From contig JAYKXP010000379.1 in the NCBI GenBank assembly GCA_037176845.1, forward strand, positions 1 through 18,487: a stretch of 18,487 nucleotides of DNA. The letters run 5' to 3'. Both the position numbers and the translations under genes were made by a program. The notes beneath the pieces are model-generated. The model searched no databases. It saw only the letters and a list, made by a program, of their open reading frames with translations, and was not told where the DNA came from. Positions 1 to 8,324 of this stretch are shown here, piece by piece. The first letter of the stretch is position 1. Each line of letters begins with the position of its first letter. The DNA comes from Paramarasmius palmivorus (taxonomy: Eukaryota > Basidiomycota > Agaricomycetes > Agaricales > Marasmiaceae).

Positions 1-208
1 ATATATAGATAAACTCCTCAATATCCGAATAACTCACATCACGTAACATCACAATTCCGGATGATCAGTTCAAGAATGCATTCATTGCATCAGATACCCA
101 AATCCATAGAATTCAACAATACACAGCTGTCATGACCGTATACAGTGAATCAACAAGGTATTTACACTGTGGACACACAAGTGATTGCTTCTATTCGAGC
201 TGAAGCAA

Positions 209-1423
209 ATGGAACAAGCAATGCGCGAGGCAAAGTCAGAAGGAGAGGAAGCCAATTATTCCCGAGATCATTCCAATAATAGAGGCCGAGGATTTAATAG
301 CCGAGGAAGAGGCCGGAGATTTAATGATCGACAGGGCGGAGATAACAGAGATCGCAAGGAGATCACATGTTTCAGATGTCAAGGAAAAGGGCATATCGCT
401 GCAGGATGTCGTTCAAAGCCGAAGTCCAGGAAATCAGATGATGAATCTGAGGAATCAGATAAATCTGAAGAAGACAAGCCAAACAAACCATGGAGAAAGG
501 CAAAGGAAAAGAATCACAGTGCAAATGAAAGTGCTGTGAGAGCTGTAGAAAAGGAAATATGGGAAGAAGGCACATGGTTAGCCAGGGAAATCCGAGCAGT
601 GGAACAGTATAATCCACCAAAAGAATGGTTTTACGATGAAGAATTCGGAACCAAGGAAACTGAAGAGAAATCCGAGGAAACAGCATACATGGCCATAGAA
701 ATGCACACCACGATGGCCACAATAGTCGATCTACAGACCCCGATTGATAGCAAAGCGATCATATGCAGAGAAAATCGAATGGATTCTCAACAACACCATC
801 AAGAAGGCCATATAGGACAACAGAAGAATCAACCACAGACAACTACAGAGACCAAGGACCATGAAATTCATGGAGGACAGACATTCAAGGAGCACCATTG
901 TTGCCAAATATGTCACCAATTTATCCAGCACATACTTATGGGGGAGAAATTGCATCCAGAATGGCTGATGAAAGTCATAGGACAGAAGGATGAAACAAAG
1001 GAAATTACCCCAAGGGATGGAAAAATGGAACAGGAAAATGGAACAGATCAGACGTTGGCACACAAGGAGAACAAGACAGATCCAGAAAGTCTTGAACCAT
1101 TGCAGATATCACTCGTCGAGGGGGAGTACAAAAACTTGATCAACAACATTTCGAAACAAGTCACCGAGATGAATCTCAATGCAGGAAACAGGTCACAAAA
1201 GGAAAAACAAGTTGGACCTAAACAACTTGTAAACGTCAATCCAACAGGAGAATATTCAGGAACAGTCAAAGAAGCGGAAGTGGAACCACCATATCACCAA
1301 TACTACCACCGACAGAAGATTAAACACCGAGATCAACAGAACACAGAACATCGCCACCGGATCACACATTGGAATCACCGAACAGAACACGCAAACAAAG
1401 AATTAGAGTCAAACCCCGGATAA
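209..1423 (+). pseudogene. Gag-like ORF with CCHC zinc knuckle
   Basis: The frame is open from 185, just after a stop at 182-184, to 1423. The first ATG in it is at 209. An Arg/Gly/Asn-rich stretch (RGRGFNSRGRGRRF) precedes a knuckle CFRCQGKGHIAAGC at about 368-409, which fits CX2CX4HX4C, the nucleic-acid-binding motif of Copia Gag. An acidic/basic Ser-Glu-Lys linker follows. Upstream coding seems to continue in another frame (VIASIRAEA before KQMEQAMREAK), so a frameshift near 205 probably separates the N-terminal Gag. Downstream of about 730 the protein is Gln/His/Lys/Thr-rich and matches nothing I recognise; it may be an open frame by composition only. Near 1380-1430 another frame gives RKQRIRVKPRI, which resembles a basic tail. 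Family assignment rests on the knuckle and the LTR; no enzyme is encoded. Confidence 0.55.
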
Positions 1424-1438
1424 TTCCATCATCCAAGG

Positions 1439-1450
1439 TTTGAGGGGGAG
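1439..1450 (+). other. Polypurine tract of the Copia element
   Basis: The run TTTGAGGGGGAG lies directly before TGTTGGA. This is the usual junction between the internal region and the 3' LTR of Copia elements, where plus-strand DNA synthesis is primed. Confidence 0.7.
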
Positions 1451-1824
1451 TGTTGGAATTCTAAATATAGATGTCACTTGACAAGTTATTTTCACTTTAT
1501 TCCGCCTATGCCACAATTACTAAGAAAGCAGATATTCATAGAACAGTAGCTTTAACCCGCTTGTACCACCACCTACTGACAGTTACTGACACTGACTGTG
1601 CAGTTATTTCTAGTTCACTTAGTATCTATTATCGTACCTTTAGGATTATCTTTTATCCCCTACTCATGTATAAAAGCTAGACAGAAAACCTACATACATC
1701 ATTGAATCACATAGACTTGGTTTACACATCTTGTGTTATCTCAACCCCTCTGGTCATCAGCTATCGTTTATTCGCGCTTACCTGCGCTATCGCTGCTAAC
1801 AGAGTTCAATCTAAAACTCTGACA
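1451..1824 (+). repeat. 3' LTR of the Copia element
   Basis: The LTR starts TGTTGGAATTC right after the purine tract. A likely end is TCTGACA at 1818-1824, giving 374 bp and a TGT...ACA termini pair with imperfect inverted ends (TGTTGGA/TCTGACA). The LTR contains a TATA box. No second LTR copy lies in the window, so the 3' end could not be checked by alignment, and the 5-bp duplication (TCTTT at 1825-1829 would be one copy) is untested. Confidence 0.55.
1669..1676 (+). promoter_or_regulatory. TATA box in the LTR
   Basis: TATAAAAG lies about 220 nt into the LTR, where the U3 promoter of Copia elements is expected. Transcription would start roughly 30 nt downstream, near 1700. Confidence 0.5.
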
Positions 1825-1884
1825 TCTTTGAGAGTCAAGGCTAACGTGGCCTTAGTTTCCTCTATCGAGGAGTATTCTGCATAG

Positions 1885-4181
1885 ATGCTAATTTCAGGCT
1901 CAAGGAGCAGCTAGTATCCTCACACAAGAACGATCCATCGTTGACCGGAGGACTAGGCTACTTTGTGAAGCGAGAGGAATACGAAAAATGGACTGATAGT
2001 AGAGATAATGGAGACGAGGTGAGGCTTTATAGATCAGTTAGTGGTATTTGACTGACTGAAAGCGTAGATGAGTAGCTGCGTCTCATTTGCCGCTATAGCC
2101 AAGCAAAACACCAAATTCTCAAAGGGGCTGAGATATACTGGGGTTGGAGGCGTGGTGTGTGGTCGCAGCGATATGTTCATAAAGGTGGGAAACCTCAAGA
2201 AAGGAGAACGGTGAGTAGCCATTCTTGCTTTAGGGTGCCAATGATTGACGGTATTCCTAGGTACTCCAACATGGACTACATCATAGCAGCTGCGCTCCTG
2301 AGCCATCCTGGCTGGGGTGTGCTGCTGGCAATCCTCTTGGTCTACGACATCGCGTGCCAGTGGTTCAAGAACCTCAAGAGTCGCGCTCTCAACTGGCCTT
2401 TGGGACTAAAGCTTCCACCATCTGCAAAAATCTTACCGGCCATCGGAAAGCTCCACCTTCCCGGTCATAAAGAGAAAGATTACGAGCAATTCAATCTCAA
2501 CTTAATACCGGGCGCAGCACAAGTGGATGGCGAATCTTGTGAGAGGGTATGGGGTCCTCACAATTGTCTCGGTAATTCCACTAGAACCATGGGTCCAGGG
2601 GCGCGTGAAGACTACCTAGAAGGGCACTTCTCGTCTTGGAATGAGGAGAAATACACGGGTATGGGTAAGGAAAACAATATACTGGAGTAATCCTGGTACT
2701 GACGTCAAACCAGGGGGCTCCTTATGGAGAAGCTACCGGGATGCTGTTAAAGACCGAAATCTCCAAGCAGATGCGCATCGTGGACTGACAGAAAACCTTC
2801 CTACCAAACTAGTGGAGGAGTGGGAGTCCTTGTGTCGCCTTTGGGAGAATGCAGAGTACCCCAAGAGAGGCGTGGTCAACCCGTACGTGATACCAGAGGC
2901 CAGTAAGTGGGATTCGTGCTTCATTCCATTTGACAGGCTAACCCTTAACGGAATACAGATATCAGTGTGCGAGAAGCATTGAAGGAGCTAGAACAGAAGG
3001 AGGAGCTGAGGCTGAAATCTGGCAGGCCATCGTATCATCAGATTACCGCATCAGCATTCATCACCCTGGCACTTGAGATCCAGGATGCACAGTGAGACCT
3101 TTGCTTCTCCACTGCAAAACATCTGCTAATCTTCATCTAGGTCGAAGTTATTGGAATCGGTAGAAGCTCAAAAGCAGGATCCAACGGAAAATCAGACGCT
3201 AAAGTCTGGCTGCCATCTTTGATCCAAAAGAGCGAAAGGGACGCCGTCTGCCTACCAGGGGTATGGGAAGTAGAGGCTAAACTCCAAGAGGCTCGGTGCT
3301 ACGACTCTCTGAATGCCATACGTCACACGCTGCGGATCAAGGCTCGGATGATGCACTTCAAAAACAACAACGTGCGGGGGCAGCGAGAATCAGGAAGGTC
3401 TCGTGCCTTGATAAACAGGGTGTACGCAAAAGCACGTAGGTTTGCCAGAAGATACCGTCGGGCTAGGGTGGCGTACATGAAGCTAGTCGGTGAGGGTGCT
3501 TGGGAGAAGACCTTGAGGGTGCTGGAGGATGACGATGTGCGGAGTTATAAGGATCCTGCATTGGTCAAAACAGGGCCTGGAAGACGGGGTTTGGATGAGG
3601 AGGAGCAGGTCATGGAACAGCAGGCTCCGCAGGGGATTCAACTTGTTGCACCGGACCGTACAGCATATGCCCATCGAACCGTTCACGGTACCGGAGAGAC
3701 CAGGAAAGAACATTCTTGGATCTGGACTGCTGGTGGAGTCATTGACACCGCTGATGGAGGAGAAGAGGACAACCAAATCCTGCGTGCAGAGTGGTGCAGA
3801 AGCCGTGCAAGGGTGAAACGTGCAGAGGAAGAAGTGATGCTGGTCAGAGAGGAGATGAGACGTACTCTTGCGTTTCTCCAGCATATGGCTGATGAATGGG
3901 GGCGCTGGCATCTGAGATGGGAGGTTGATGGGAAAGAGGTTCCTAAGAGTGCTTTAGGGGAAGGTTTGGAAGCCTATGCCTGCCTGATGGCGGGCTTTCA
4001 GCTTAGGCTCAGAACTGCTTTTCAAGACCAGTGGAAGAAACCGTTGGAGGAAGGTGAGAAGGACGACGACGAAGAGGAAGAGGAGAAGGCTGGGCTAGAA
4101 GAGGATGATCAAGATCCCTTATCTCGTTTGGAGGGGATGCAGGATGAAGACGACGACGATGATAATGAAGAGGAACTCTGA
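1885..4181 (+). pseudogene. KDZ (Kyakuja-Dileera-Zisupton) transposase, 5'-truncated, one frameshift
   Basis: Six exons can be read: 1885-2018, 2068-2210, 2261-2664, 2714-2902, 2959-3091 and 3141-4181. The introns are 49, 50, 49, 56 and 49 nt, all GT-AG, and phases agree at every junction. Family marks occur in the expected order: DANFRLK, SSCVSFAAIAKQNTKFSKG, TGVGGVVCGRSD, NLKKGERYSNMDY (created by splicing), VYDIACQWFKNL, LIPGAAQVDGESCERVWG and TMGPGAREDYLEGHF. Exon 6 holds the Arg-rich helical C-terminal part and ends in an acidic Asp/Glu run. The CxC-type N-terminus expected upstream of DANFRLK is missing; 1885 follows an acceptor (CATAG) whose donor lies beyond the Copia element. In exon 6 the frame set by splicing (PTENQTLK) meets a stop, and the downstream frame is shifted by one base between about 3142 and 3206. 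Family recognition is strong; function is probably lost. Confidence 0.9.
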
Positions 4182-4403
4182 TTGACGGAGATGCTGGCTA
4201 AGATAGACGCCCATTGTATAGATATGATTGCGGACCATAATAATAGATAAGAATATTATCTAGATCTAGGTCTTTGATGAAGGGTCATGGTGACAACTCT
4301 ACACATTGTTGTAAGGGACTCCTTGGATTAGTAGTTTACTCTTACTGCCGTGATTCACTCATGGAGTTGAAGGTCAACTGTTCAATCCTTGCCAAAGCCA
4401 TGA
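4182..4403. other. Non-coding stretch after the KDZ transposase
   Basis: This AT-richer DNA follows the KDZ stop codon. I see no gene, no clear polyadenylation signal and no terminal inverted repeat of the KDZ element in it. Confidence 0.4.
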
Positions 4404-4682
4404 GGAATTTTTGTTTACATATCAGCAGTCCTAAGGACAGCCGGACTCGGAGCCCGGAGCTGGGTATGTAATCCGGAAGGGACTCATGTCAATGGCAAGG
4501 AAATTGGTAACAGAGTCCGCAAGCTGGTGTCTCTCTGGCCTAGAGTCAGAGGTATGGTAGTTGCCAGTGTGGATGCATCATGCAACATTGGTAACAACCA
4601 TATATCATGTGTATCCGATAGACACAAGGCTGCTCAGGGACGAAGAACCTGGTACGTCTTATTCTGTTGTTTCTCTTCCTAG
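4404..4682 (+). other. Open stretch, possible exon, unidentified
   Basis: One frame is free of stops from 4404 to about 4682. It contains HVNGKEIGNRVRKLVSLW and ASCNIGNNHISCVSDRHK, which look protein-like but match no family I know. A GTACGT donor sits at 4652 and an acceptor TGACATAG ends at 4710, a 59-nt intron. The phase does not match the ORF beyond the intron in this frame. A second frame (PIDTRLLRDEEP) does join in phase, but needs a further intron at 4464-4560. Both readings are tentative. Confidence 0.25.
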
Positions 4683-4721
4683 TGCCTTTATTAATGCTCA
4701 TATGACATAGAGGAACGCTTG

Positions 4722-4997
4722 ATGCGTCTCCGCGGGGACGAGCATATCCTCAACCTGATGAGCATGCTCCCCTTCATGGATATCTCTTCTGTCTCGGACG
4801 AGGCTTTGAAGTCGGTTCATAACCGTCTTCGTACTGAGATGGCTGTCCTTCGCCACGCTGTCGAGTATACCCACAGCCAGTACAAACTCGTGGCTAAGCA
4901 GTTCAATGAAGTAGAGCACAAGCAAGCCACTCGTGCTGAGCGAGCTGGCCATATGGCTCTTGATACTGCTCCTAGCACCTCTTCCCAAGCTCAGTAG
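4722..4997 (+). CDS. Small hypothetical ORF downstream of KDZ
   Basis: This open frame of 91 codons plus stop starts at ATG 4722, and the frame stays open upstream to an acceptor-like TGACATAG ending at 4710. It may therefore be the last exon of a spliced gene whose earlier part lies in 4404-4651. The product would be a soluble, helix-prone protein with a likely coiled-coil stretch (ALKSVHNRLRTEMAVLRHAV) and a Ser/Thr-rich end. I do not recognise the family. Its place right after the KDZ transposase on the same strand suggests it could be an accessory gene of the KDZ element, but host DNA is equally possible. It ends 131 bp before the Gypsy stop codon on the opposite strand. Confidence 0.35.
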   Translation: MRLRGDEHILNLMSMLPFMDISSVSDEALKSVHNRLRTEMAVLRHAVEYTHSQYKLVAKQFNEVEHKQATRAERAGHMALDTAPSTSSQAQ

Positions 4998-5128
4998 ATA
5001 GTCCATAGTTGCCTATGTCTCTCGTAGTACCAAAATACACCGTTGTTGATGTTCATATTGGAGTTTGATTTATTTATTTTATTTTCCTCGGAACGCTTTA
5101 GCATCCCTAGGAGTTGTCTATAGGTGTC
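4998..5128. other. Junction between KDZ-side DNA and the Gypsy 3' end
   Basis: No gene is seen here. On the minus strand this is the sequence just past the Gypsy pol stop codon, where a polypurine tract and LTR would be expected. Neither is recognisable, so the Gypsy 3' end is probably truncated or unrecognised. Confidence 0.35.
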
Positions 5129-5159
5129 CTAGCGACATTTAGATCTGCGAGGACCTTCA
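5129..5159 (-). pseudogene. Last codons and stop of Gypsy pol
   Basis: Read on the minus strand from the TCA site: GPRRSKCR then TAG at 5131-5129. It is in frame with NEVPDLEQKSE at 8162 onward once the Harbinger and one TCA are removed. Confidence 0.7.
5157..5159. repeat. Target-site duplication TCA, left copy
   Basis: TCA directly precedes the left terminal inverted repeat and is repeated at 8159-8161. A 3-bp duplication is the hallmark of PIF/Harbinger insertion. The usual preference is TWA; this site differs at the middle base. Confidence 0.8.
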
Positions 5160-5187
5160 GGCCCCGTTCTGTACGTCGGATAGGATA
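5160..5187 (+). repeat. Left terminal inverted repeat of Harbinger
   Basis: The 28 bp are identical to the reverse complement of 8131-8158. After one mismatch, GAAT also matches. Just inside, a related GATAGGATAAG recurs near 5216-5227 and could be a second transposase-binding site. 5188-5402 is otherwise non-coding leader DNA, with a CT-rich run before the start codon at 5403. Confidence 0.93.
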
Positions 5188-5402
5188 AGAATATCCCCGC
5201 GAAAAATATTCCGTAGGATAGGATAAGCAAAAATAAATAATCATTTTCTAATTTATGGCGTGATCTCAGACTTTTGCGTGTTCGGTGACCAAAAATTGGA
5301 CAGCGTCAAAATAAACTTCGCGCCCACCTGACTTTGCCCTTCTTGCTGCCGCGGCAGTCCTTCATTGTTGCTTCCCGCTGTCCATCCGCTTTTCCCTCGC
5401 TC

Positions 5403-6601
5403 ATGGCCGATACCCAGAATAAAGAAAATCAACTGCCGCCACCTGCCCCGGGGCCAAAGCGCCGTGGCCGCCCAAAAGGAAGCAAGAACAAGCGGAAAGA
5501 AGCTTCTATTGCGGAACCCATTACAACACCTTCCAAATCCACTCAGCCTTCTCCAGTTACCGACACGCCGGCTAAGACACCTCGTCTTCGTGCCGTATAC
5601 ACGGATGATGATGACAGGACATTGATGGAGGTGTTCCTGGAGCAAAAGACGGAGGGGAACCAAACTTCCAATGGTGGTTGGAAGAGTCCTGCCATTACGG
5701 CTGCAGTTGAGGCTCTTAAGGGGAGTGAGAAGGAGAGTGGTGGGGGTCCAAAGACTGCTAGTAGTATTCGGGATCATTATGACTTTGTGAGTGTGCATCT
5801 GTTCTTGTTTTCTTCATGTGCTAATGTGTTGTAGCTCAAGCATGAGTTTGGTATCTTCCAGATTCTGCTTAACAAGTCGGGATGGGGCTGGAATGAGGAA
5901 AAGCATTGCATTGAGGCAAGCAATGAGCAGTGGGAAGGGTTAGGACCAGTGCGTTACCATTCATTCCTTTAAAGTCATTGAATGACACTTGTCCTTAGGG
6001 TGAAGCTCACTTGAAGGCATATAAGGGTAAATCGTTTCCCATTTATGCTGCAATGGATGAGCTCTTGAGTGGTGCCCTTGCCACTGGGTCTCAAGCATTC
6101 CGTGCAGGCCAGGATAATGGCGATAGCTCAGATTCCAATACTGAGTCAGGCGATAGTGGAAACGAGGCTGATGCAAATCCTGATACATCAGTGAGCACAA
6201 TCGTCTCTACTGTTCAACAGGTATGTGAAACCTTTACTGTACTATATGTCCAAGAGCTAACAGTTCACTAGGATAAAAAACGCAAGTCTGCCCTTGACAC
6301 CCCTGTTCCACAGAAGCGTTCACGTCAAGATCGTACTGGAAAAGGGTCTACCTCTGCATCTCTGTCGCAGATGTCTCGGGCCATTGAACGAGTTGCTGCT
6401 GCAATGGATACATCATCAGACGGTGATGAGGCTGTACTGAAGAAGGCAGTTGCATTGGTCAGTAAGGTTGAGGTGTTTTCTAAGGCAGAAAAGGCGAAGT
6501 TACTTCTTCATTTATCTCGTGATATTTCTTTTGCCACTCTTTTACTTACAGTCGATGATGAGGAAACTCGTATTGAGGTGATGCGTCTACAACTCGCTTA
6601 A
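5403..6601 (+). CDS. Myb/SANT-like DNA-binding protein with AT-hook, Harbinger accessory gene
   Basis: Four exons, 5403-5786, 5835-5948, 5999-6220 and 6272-6601, give 349 aa. The introns are 48, 50 and 51 nt, all GT-AG and all phase 0. The first ATG in the open frame (5403) is used. Residues 19-32 form a basic AT-hook (KRRGRPKGSKNKRK, core GRP at 22-24). Residues of about 65-165 resemble the Myb/SANT-like DNA-binding domain: an acidic start, GGW, SSIRDHYDF, then LKHEFGIFQILLNKSGWGWN with conserved Trp spacing. A Ser/Asp/Glu-rich linker, a basic patch (KKRKSALDTPVPQKRSR) and a helical C-terminus follow. In PIF/Harbinger elements such a protein works with the transposase, helping its nuclear entry and TIR binding; that role is inferred from the family. 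It ends 14 bp from the stop of the opposing transposase gene. Confidence 0.88.
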
Positions 6602-6615
6602 GTACTTTAGGTAGA

Positions 6616-8011
6616 TTATTCTACTCCAATATAATCTTGGTAGTCCTGCCACATTTCAGAAGCAATTTGGTCCCGCCTTGCATTTGCTCGATTCCTTTCA
6701 GCAGTTGTAACTCTTCTTCCAAGCTCGCCCTCATCCACTTCAACTTCCTCTCCTTCAATCAAGTCCCCTTGAGCTCGTCTCATACGCAAAGTGATCACAG
6801 TGTCGAGATGTTTGGTATGGTCATCAGGATCATGAATGCGAATAAAGTTTTGTAGAGCGGAAAGTGCTGGAGGTAATCTTGCTTGAGCCTTAAATGGATA
6901 TTCAGGAGGCTTGTTAAGGATCTTGAAACGCCGTTTCAGGACTCCAAAAATGCGCTCAACAGCATTTCGTAACTTGGCATGGCGAAGATTGAACAGTTCC
7001 TTTGCATTACGGGGTCTTAAATTGTATAATTAACAAAGATCTAGTAAATGTTGAAGACACATACCTTATTGAAGCCTGCTCCCACTCCTTCAAGTGGTAC
7101 CTAACACCCCGATATGGCACCAAAAGGGCATCACAGGAAGGAAACCCAGCATCTGCAAGGTAATACTTGCCTTGTGGAACCTTCAGATCTGTCTTCCATG
7201 CATCTTCATATACACGCCCATCTGCAGCGCTACCTTCCCATCCACTAAGGATGTAGCAGAAGAGTAGTGCCAGTGTACATGCAGCAAGAACATTCTGTGA
7301 GATAAATCCCTTCCTGTTACGGAACCGATTTGCTGCTTCTGCAGAAACTCGTGCATGAAAGTGGCAGCCATCAATCGCACCTATACAATCCTTGAAATAT
7401 GGAAAGTACTTTGGGTCCTCCAATATCTCCTCAGGAACATCCTGGCCTGGAAGTGAGACATGCTTGCAATAGAATGAACCCGTCAGCATGTTGAGAATGT
7501 GGTGGAAGTAGCTATAGATCATAGATGGTAAGAATAGATAGCTTAATGTAGAGGAAATACTTGCCGGGAAATAGTATCAGCTCCCCGCTGAAAGCGTTCC
7601 TGGAGTTCACGGTTGGATGCTGCAGATACTACAGCCCGCAGAAATATTGCAACTTGCTCTTGAGCTGTTACATGCTTGTTATCGTGCAGACCACATGTCT
7701 GTCGAAGTTCCCAGATAAGCTTTCGGAATACGGTCTTCTTCATGCCAAACATGCGCCGAAAACGTTCAGTCCGACCTGAGAAAAGATCACAAACATGTTC
7801 AGAGATATGATAATCAATGATAATCACCTTTTAACAATTCATCTAACCACATCTTCCCCGTAAAAGTACCAGTGAGAAATGGCCGTTTCTCTGACTTGGC
7901 AACTGTAGCTGCAGCTGCTCCTGCAGCTGCGATAATAGTAAATGCAACATATTTCCTGTTGCGAGTTGTGGAACCTGGAACAGTTTGTTTACCGTGCCGA
8001 TTCCGAGTCAT
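6616..8011 (-). CDS. PIF/Harbinger DDE transposase
   Basis: Four exons, 8011-7828, 7775-7565, 7511-7065 and 7015-6616, give 413 aa. The introns are 52, 53 and 49 nt with consistent phases; the second begins with GC instead of GT. The start is the ATG at 8011, 147 bp inside the right TIR. A helix-turn-helix-like N-terminal domain (about 50-150, including RRMFGMKKTVFRKL and ISRYFHHILNMLTGSFY) is followed by the DDE nuclease: D179 in CIGAIDGCHF, the GWEGSAADGRV signature (D229), D252 in KYYLADAGFP, then PYRGVRYHL, and E301 in RNAVERIFGVLKRRF. All three catalytic acids are present. Family role: cutting at the TIRs and insertion at 3-bp targets. The tail (about 345-413) is charged and helical. No disabling change is visible. 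Confidence 0.93.
7512..7564 (-). other. GC-AG intron in the transposase gene
   Basis: The exon ends TTTCCCG and the intron starts GCAAGT, closing with CTATAG. Using this site restores ISR-YFHHILNM, the conserved join for the family. The nearby GT (4 nt downstream) would break the frame. GCAAGT is the strong consensus expected of GC donors. Confidence 0.8.
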
Positions 8012-8130
8012 GATGGCTAAAGGGAGAGAGGCGCTCAAGGGATTCTCACGCTTTTCTAAAATTTCTTATCCGATGGGCGGCACATGGGAATATCAAAAAT
8101 TGATTTTCTTTTTTTGATTAAATAAATTCC

Positions 8131-8158
8131 TATCCTATCCGACGTACAGAACGGGGCC
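8131..8158 (-). repeat. Right terminal inverted repeat of Harbinger
   Basis: This is a perfect 28-bp inverted copy of 5160-5187. The DNA from here to the transposase start (8012-8130) is the short promoter and leader of that gene. Confidence 0.93.
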
Positions 8159-8161
8159 TCA
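8159..8161. repeat. Target-site duplication TCA, right copy
   Basis: Second copy of the 3-bp duplication flanking the Harbinger element; it matches 5157-5159. Confidence 0.8.
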
Positions 8162-8324
8162 GACTTCTGTTCTAAGTCTGGCACTTCATTATCCTCCATT
8201 GTCTCGAAGTCTCCTATGTCTAGGCGATCGTCTCGGAACACATAGTCAACACTAGTTCCATATTGCACATCATCCTCGTCGTCAACCAACTTCTCTAGCT
8301 GTTCCTTCAGGCGGCACGGCAAAA
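8162..8324 (-). pseudogene. Gypsy pol C-terminal acidic tail, split from its domain
   Basis: The minus strand encodes LPCRLKEQLEKLVDDEDDVQ and further acidic residues up to NEVPDLEQKSE, where the Harbinger TCA site cuts it. Acidic tails ending in RRSK-type motifs are normal after the IHDLIDL segment in these Gypsy elements. Beyond the Harbinger, 5159-5129 supplies GPRRSKCR and a stop. It lies in the same orientation as 11911-12120, which shows that the foldback inserted between them. Confidence 0.75.

Larger units (their letters stand above)
1..1824 (+). mobile_element. Ty1/Copia-like LTR retrotransposon, 5' end outside window, pol not recognisable
   Basis: The order of parts is that of a Copia-type element: a Gag region with a CCHC zinc knuckle, a purine-rich tract, then an LTR starting TGTTGGA. 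Between the knuckle and the LTR there are only about 1.05 kb, and no protease (DSG), integrase or reverse transcriptase motif was seen, so most or all of pol is missing. The 5' LTR and primer-binding site would lie before position 1. The right edge is placed at 1824, where the sequence ends in TCTGACA, an imperfect inverted match to the LTR start; this edge is tentative. DNA to the right (1825-1884) looks like the tail of a KDZ intron, so the element probably inserted into the KDZ gene. Confidence 0.65.
5160..8158. mobile_element. Complete two-gene PIF/Harbinger DNA transposon (2999 bp)
   Basis: Boundaries come from 28-bp perfect terminal inverted repeats (5160-5187 and 8131-8158, outermost bases GGCCCCGTTCTGTACGTCGG) flanked by TCA on both sides. 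It carries the two genes typical of the superfamily, a Myb/SANT-like DNA-binding protein (+, 5403-6601) and a DDE transposase (-, 6616-8011), in convergent order. Both genes are intact after splicing. The element lies inside the C-terminal coding end of a minus-strand Gypsy pol: removing it plus one TCA gives an in-frame join (EQKSE to GPRRSKCR and a stop). It may be autonomous; activity cannot be judged from one copy. Confidence 0.93.

Noticed and set aside
372..1269. Minus-strand ORFs opposite the Gag-like frame
   Set aside because: Shadows of a purine-rich coding strand; no protein-like features.
2157..2690. A 177-aa ORF as a gene by itself
   Set aside because: It reads through two introns (2211-2260 and from 2665); its first 35 residues or so are out of the true KDZ frame or intronic, and only the middle is real.
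5253..5798. 181-codon minus-strand ORF opposite the Myb-like gene
   Set aside because: Antisense shadow of the spliced + strand gene; composition is not protein-like and it crosses an intron.
7543..7827. Minus-strand ORF starting MIIIDYHISEH as the transposase N-terminus
   Set aside because: The first part is intron 7776-7827; splicing to the exon at 7828-8011 gives the conserved WLDELLKGRTERFRRMFGM join.
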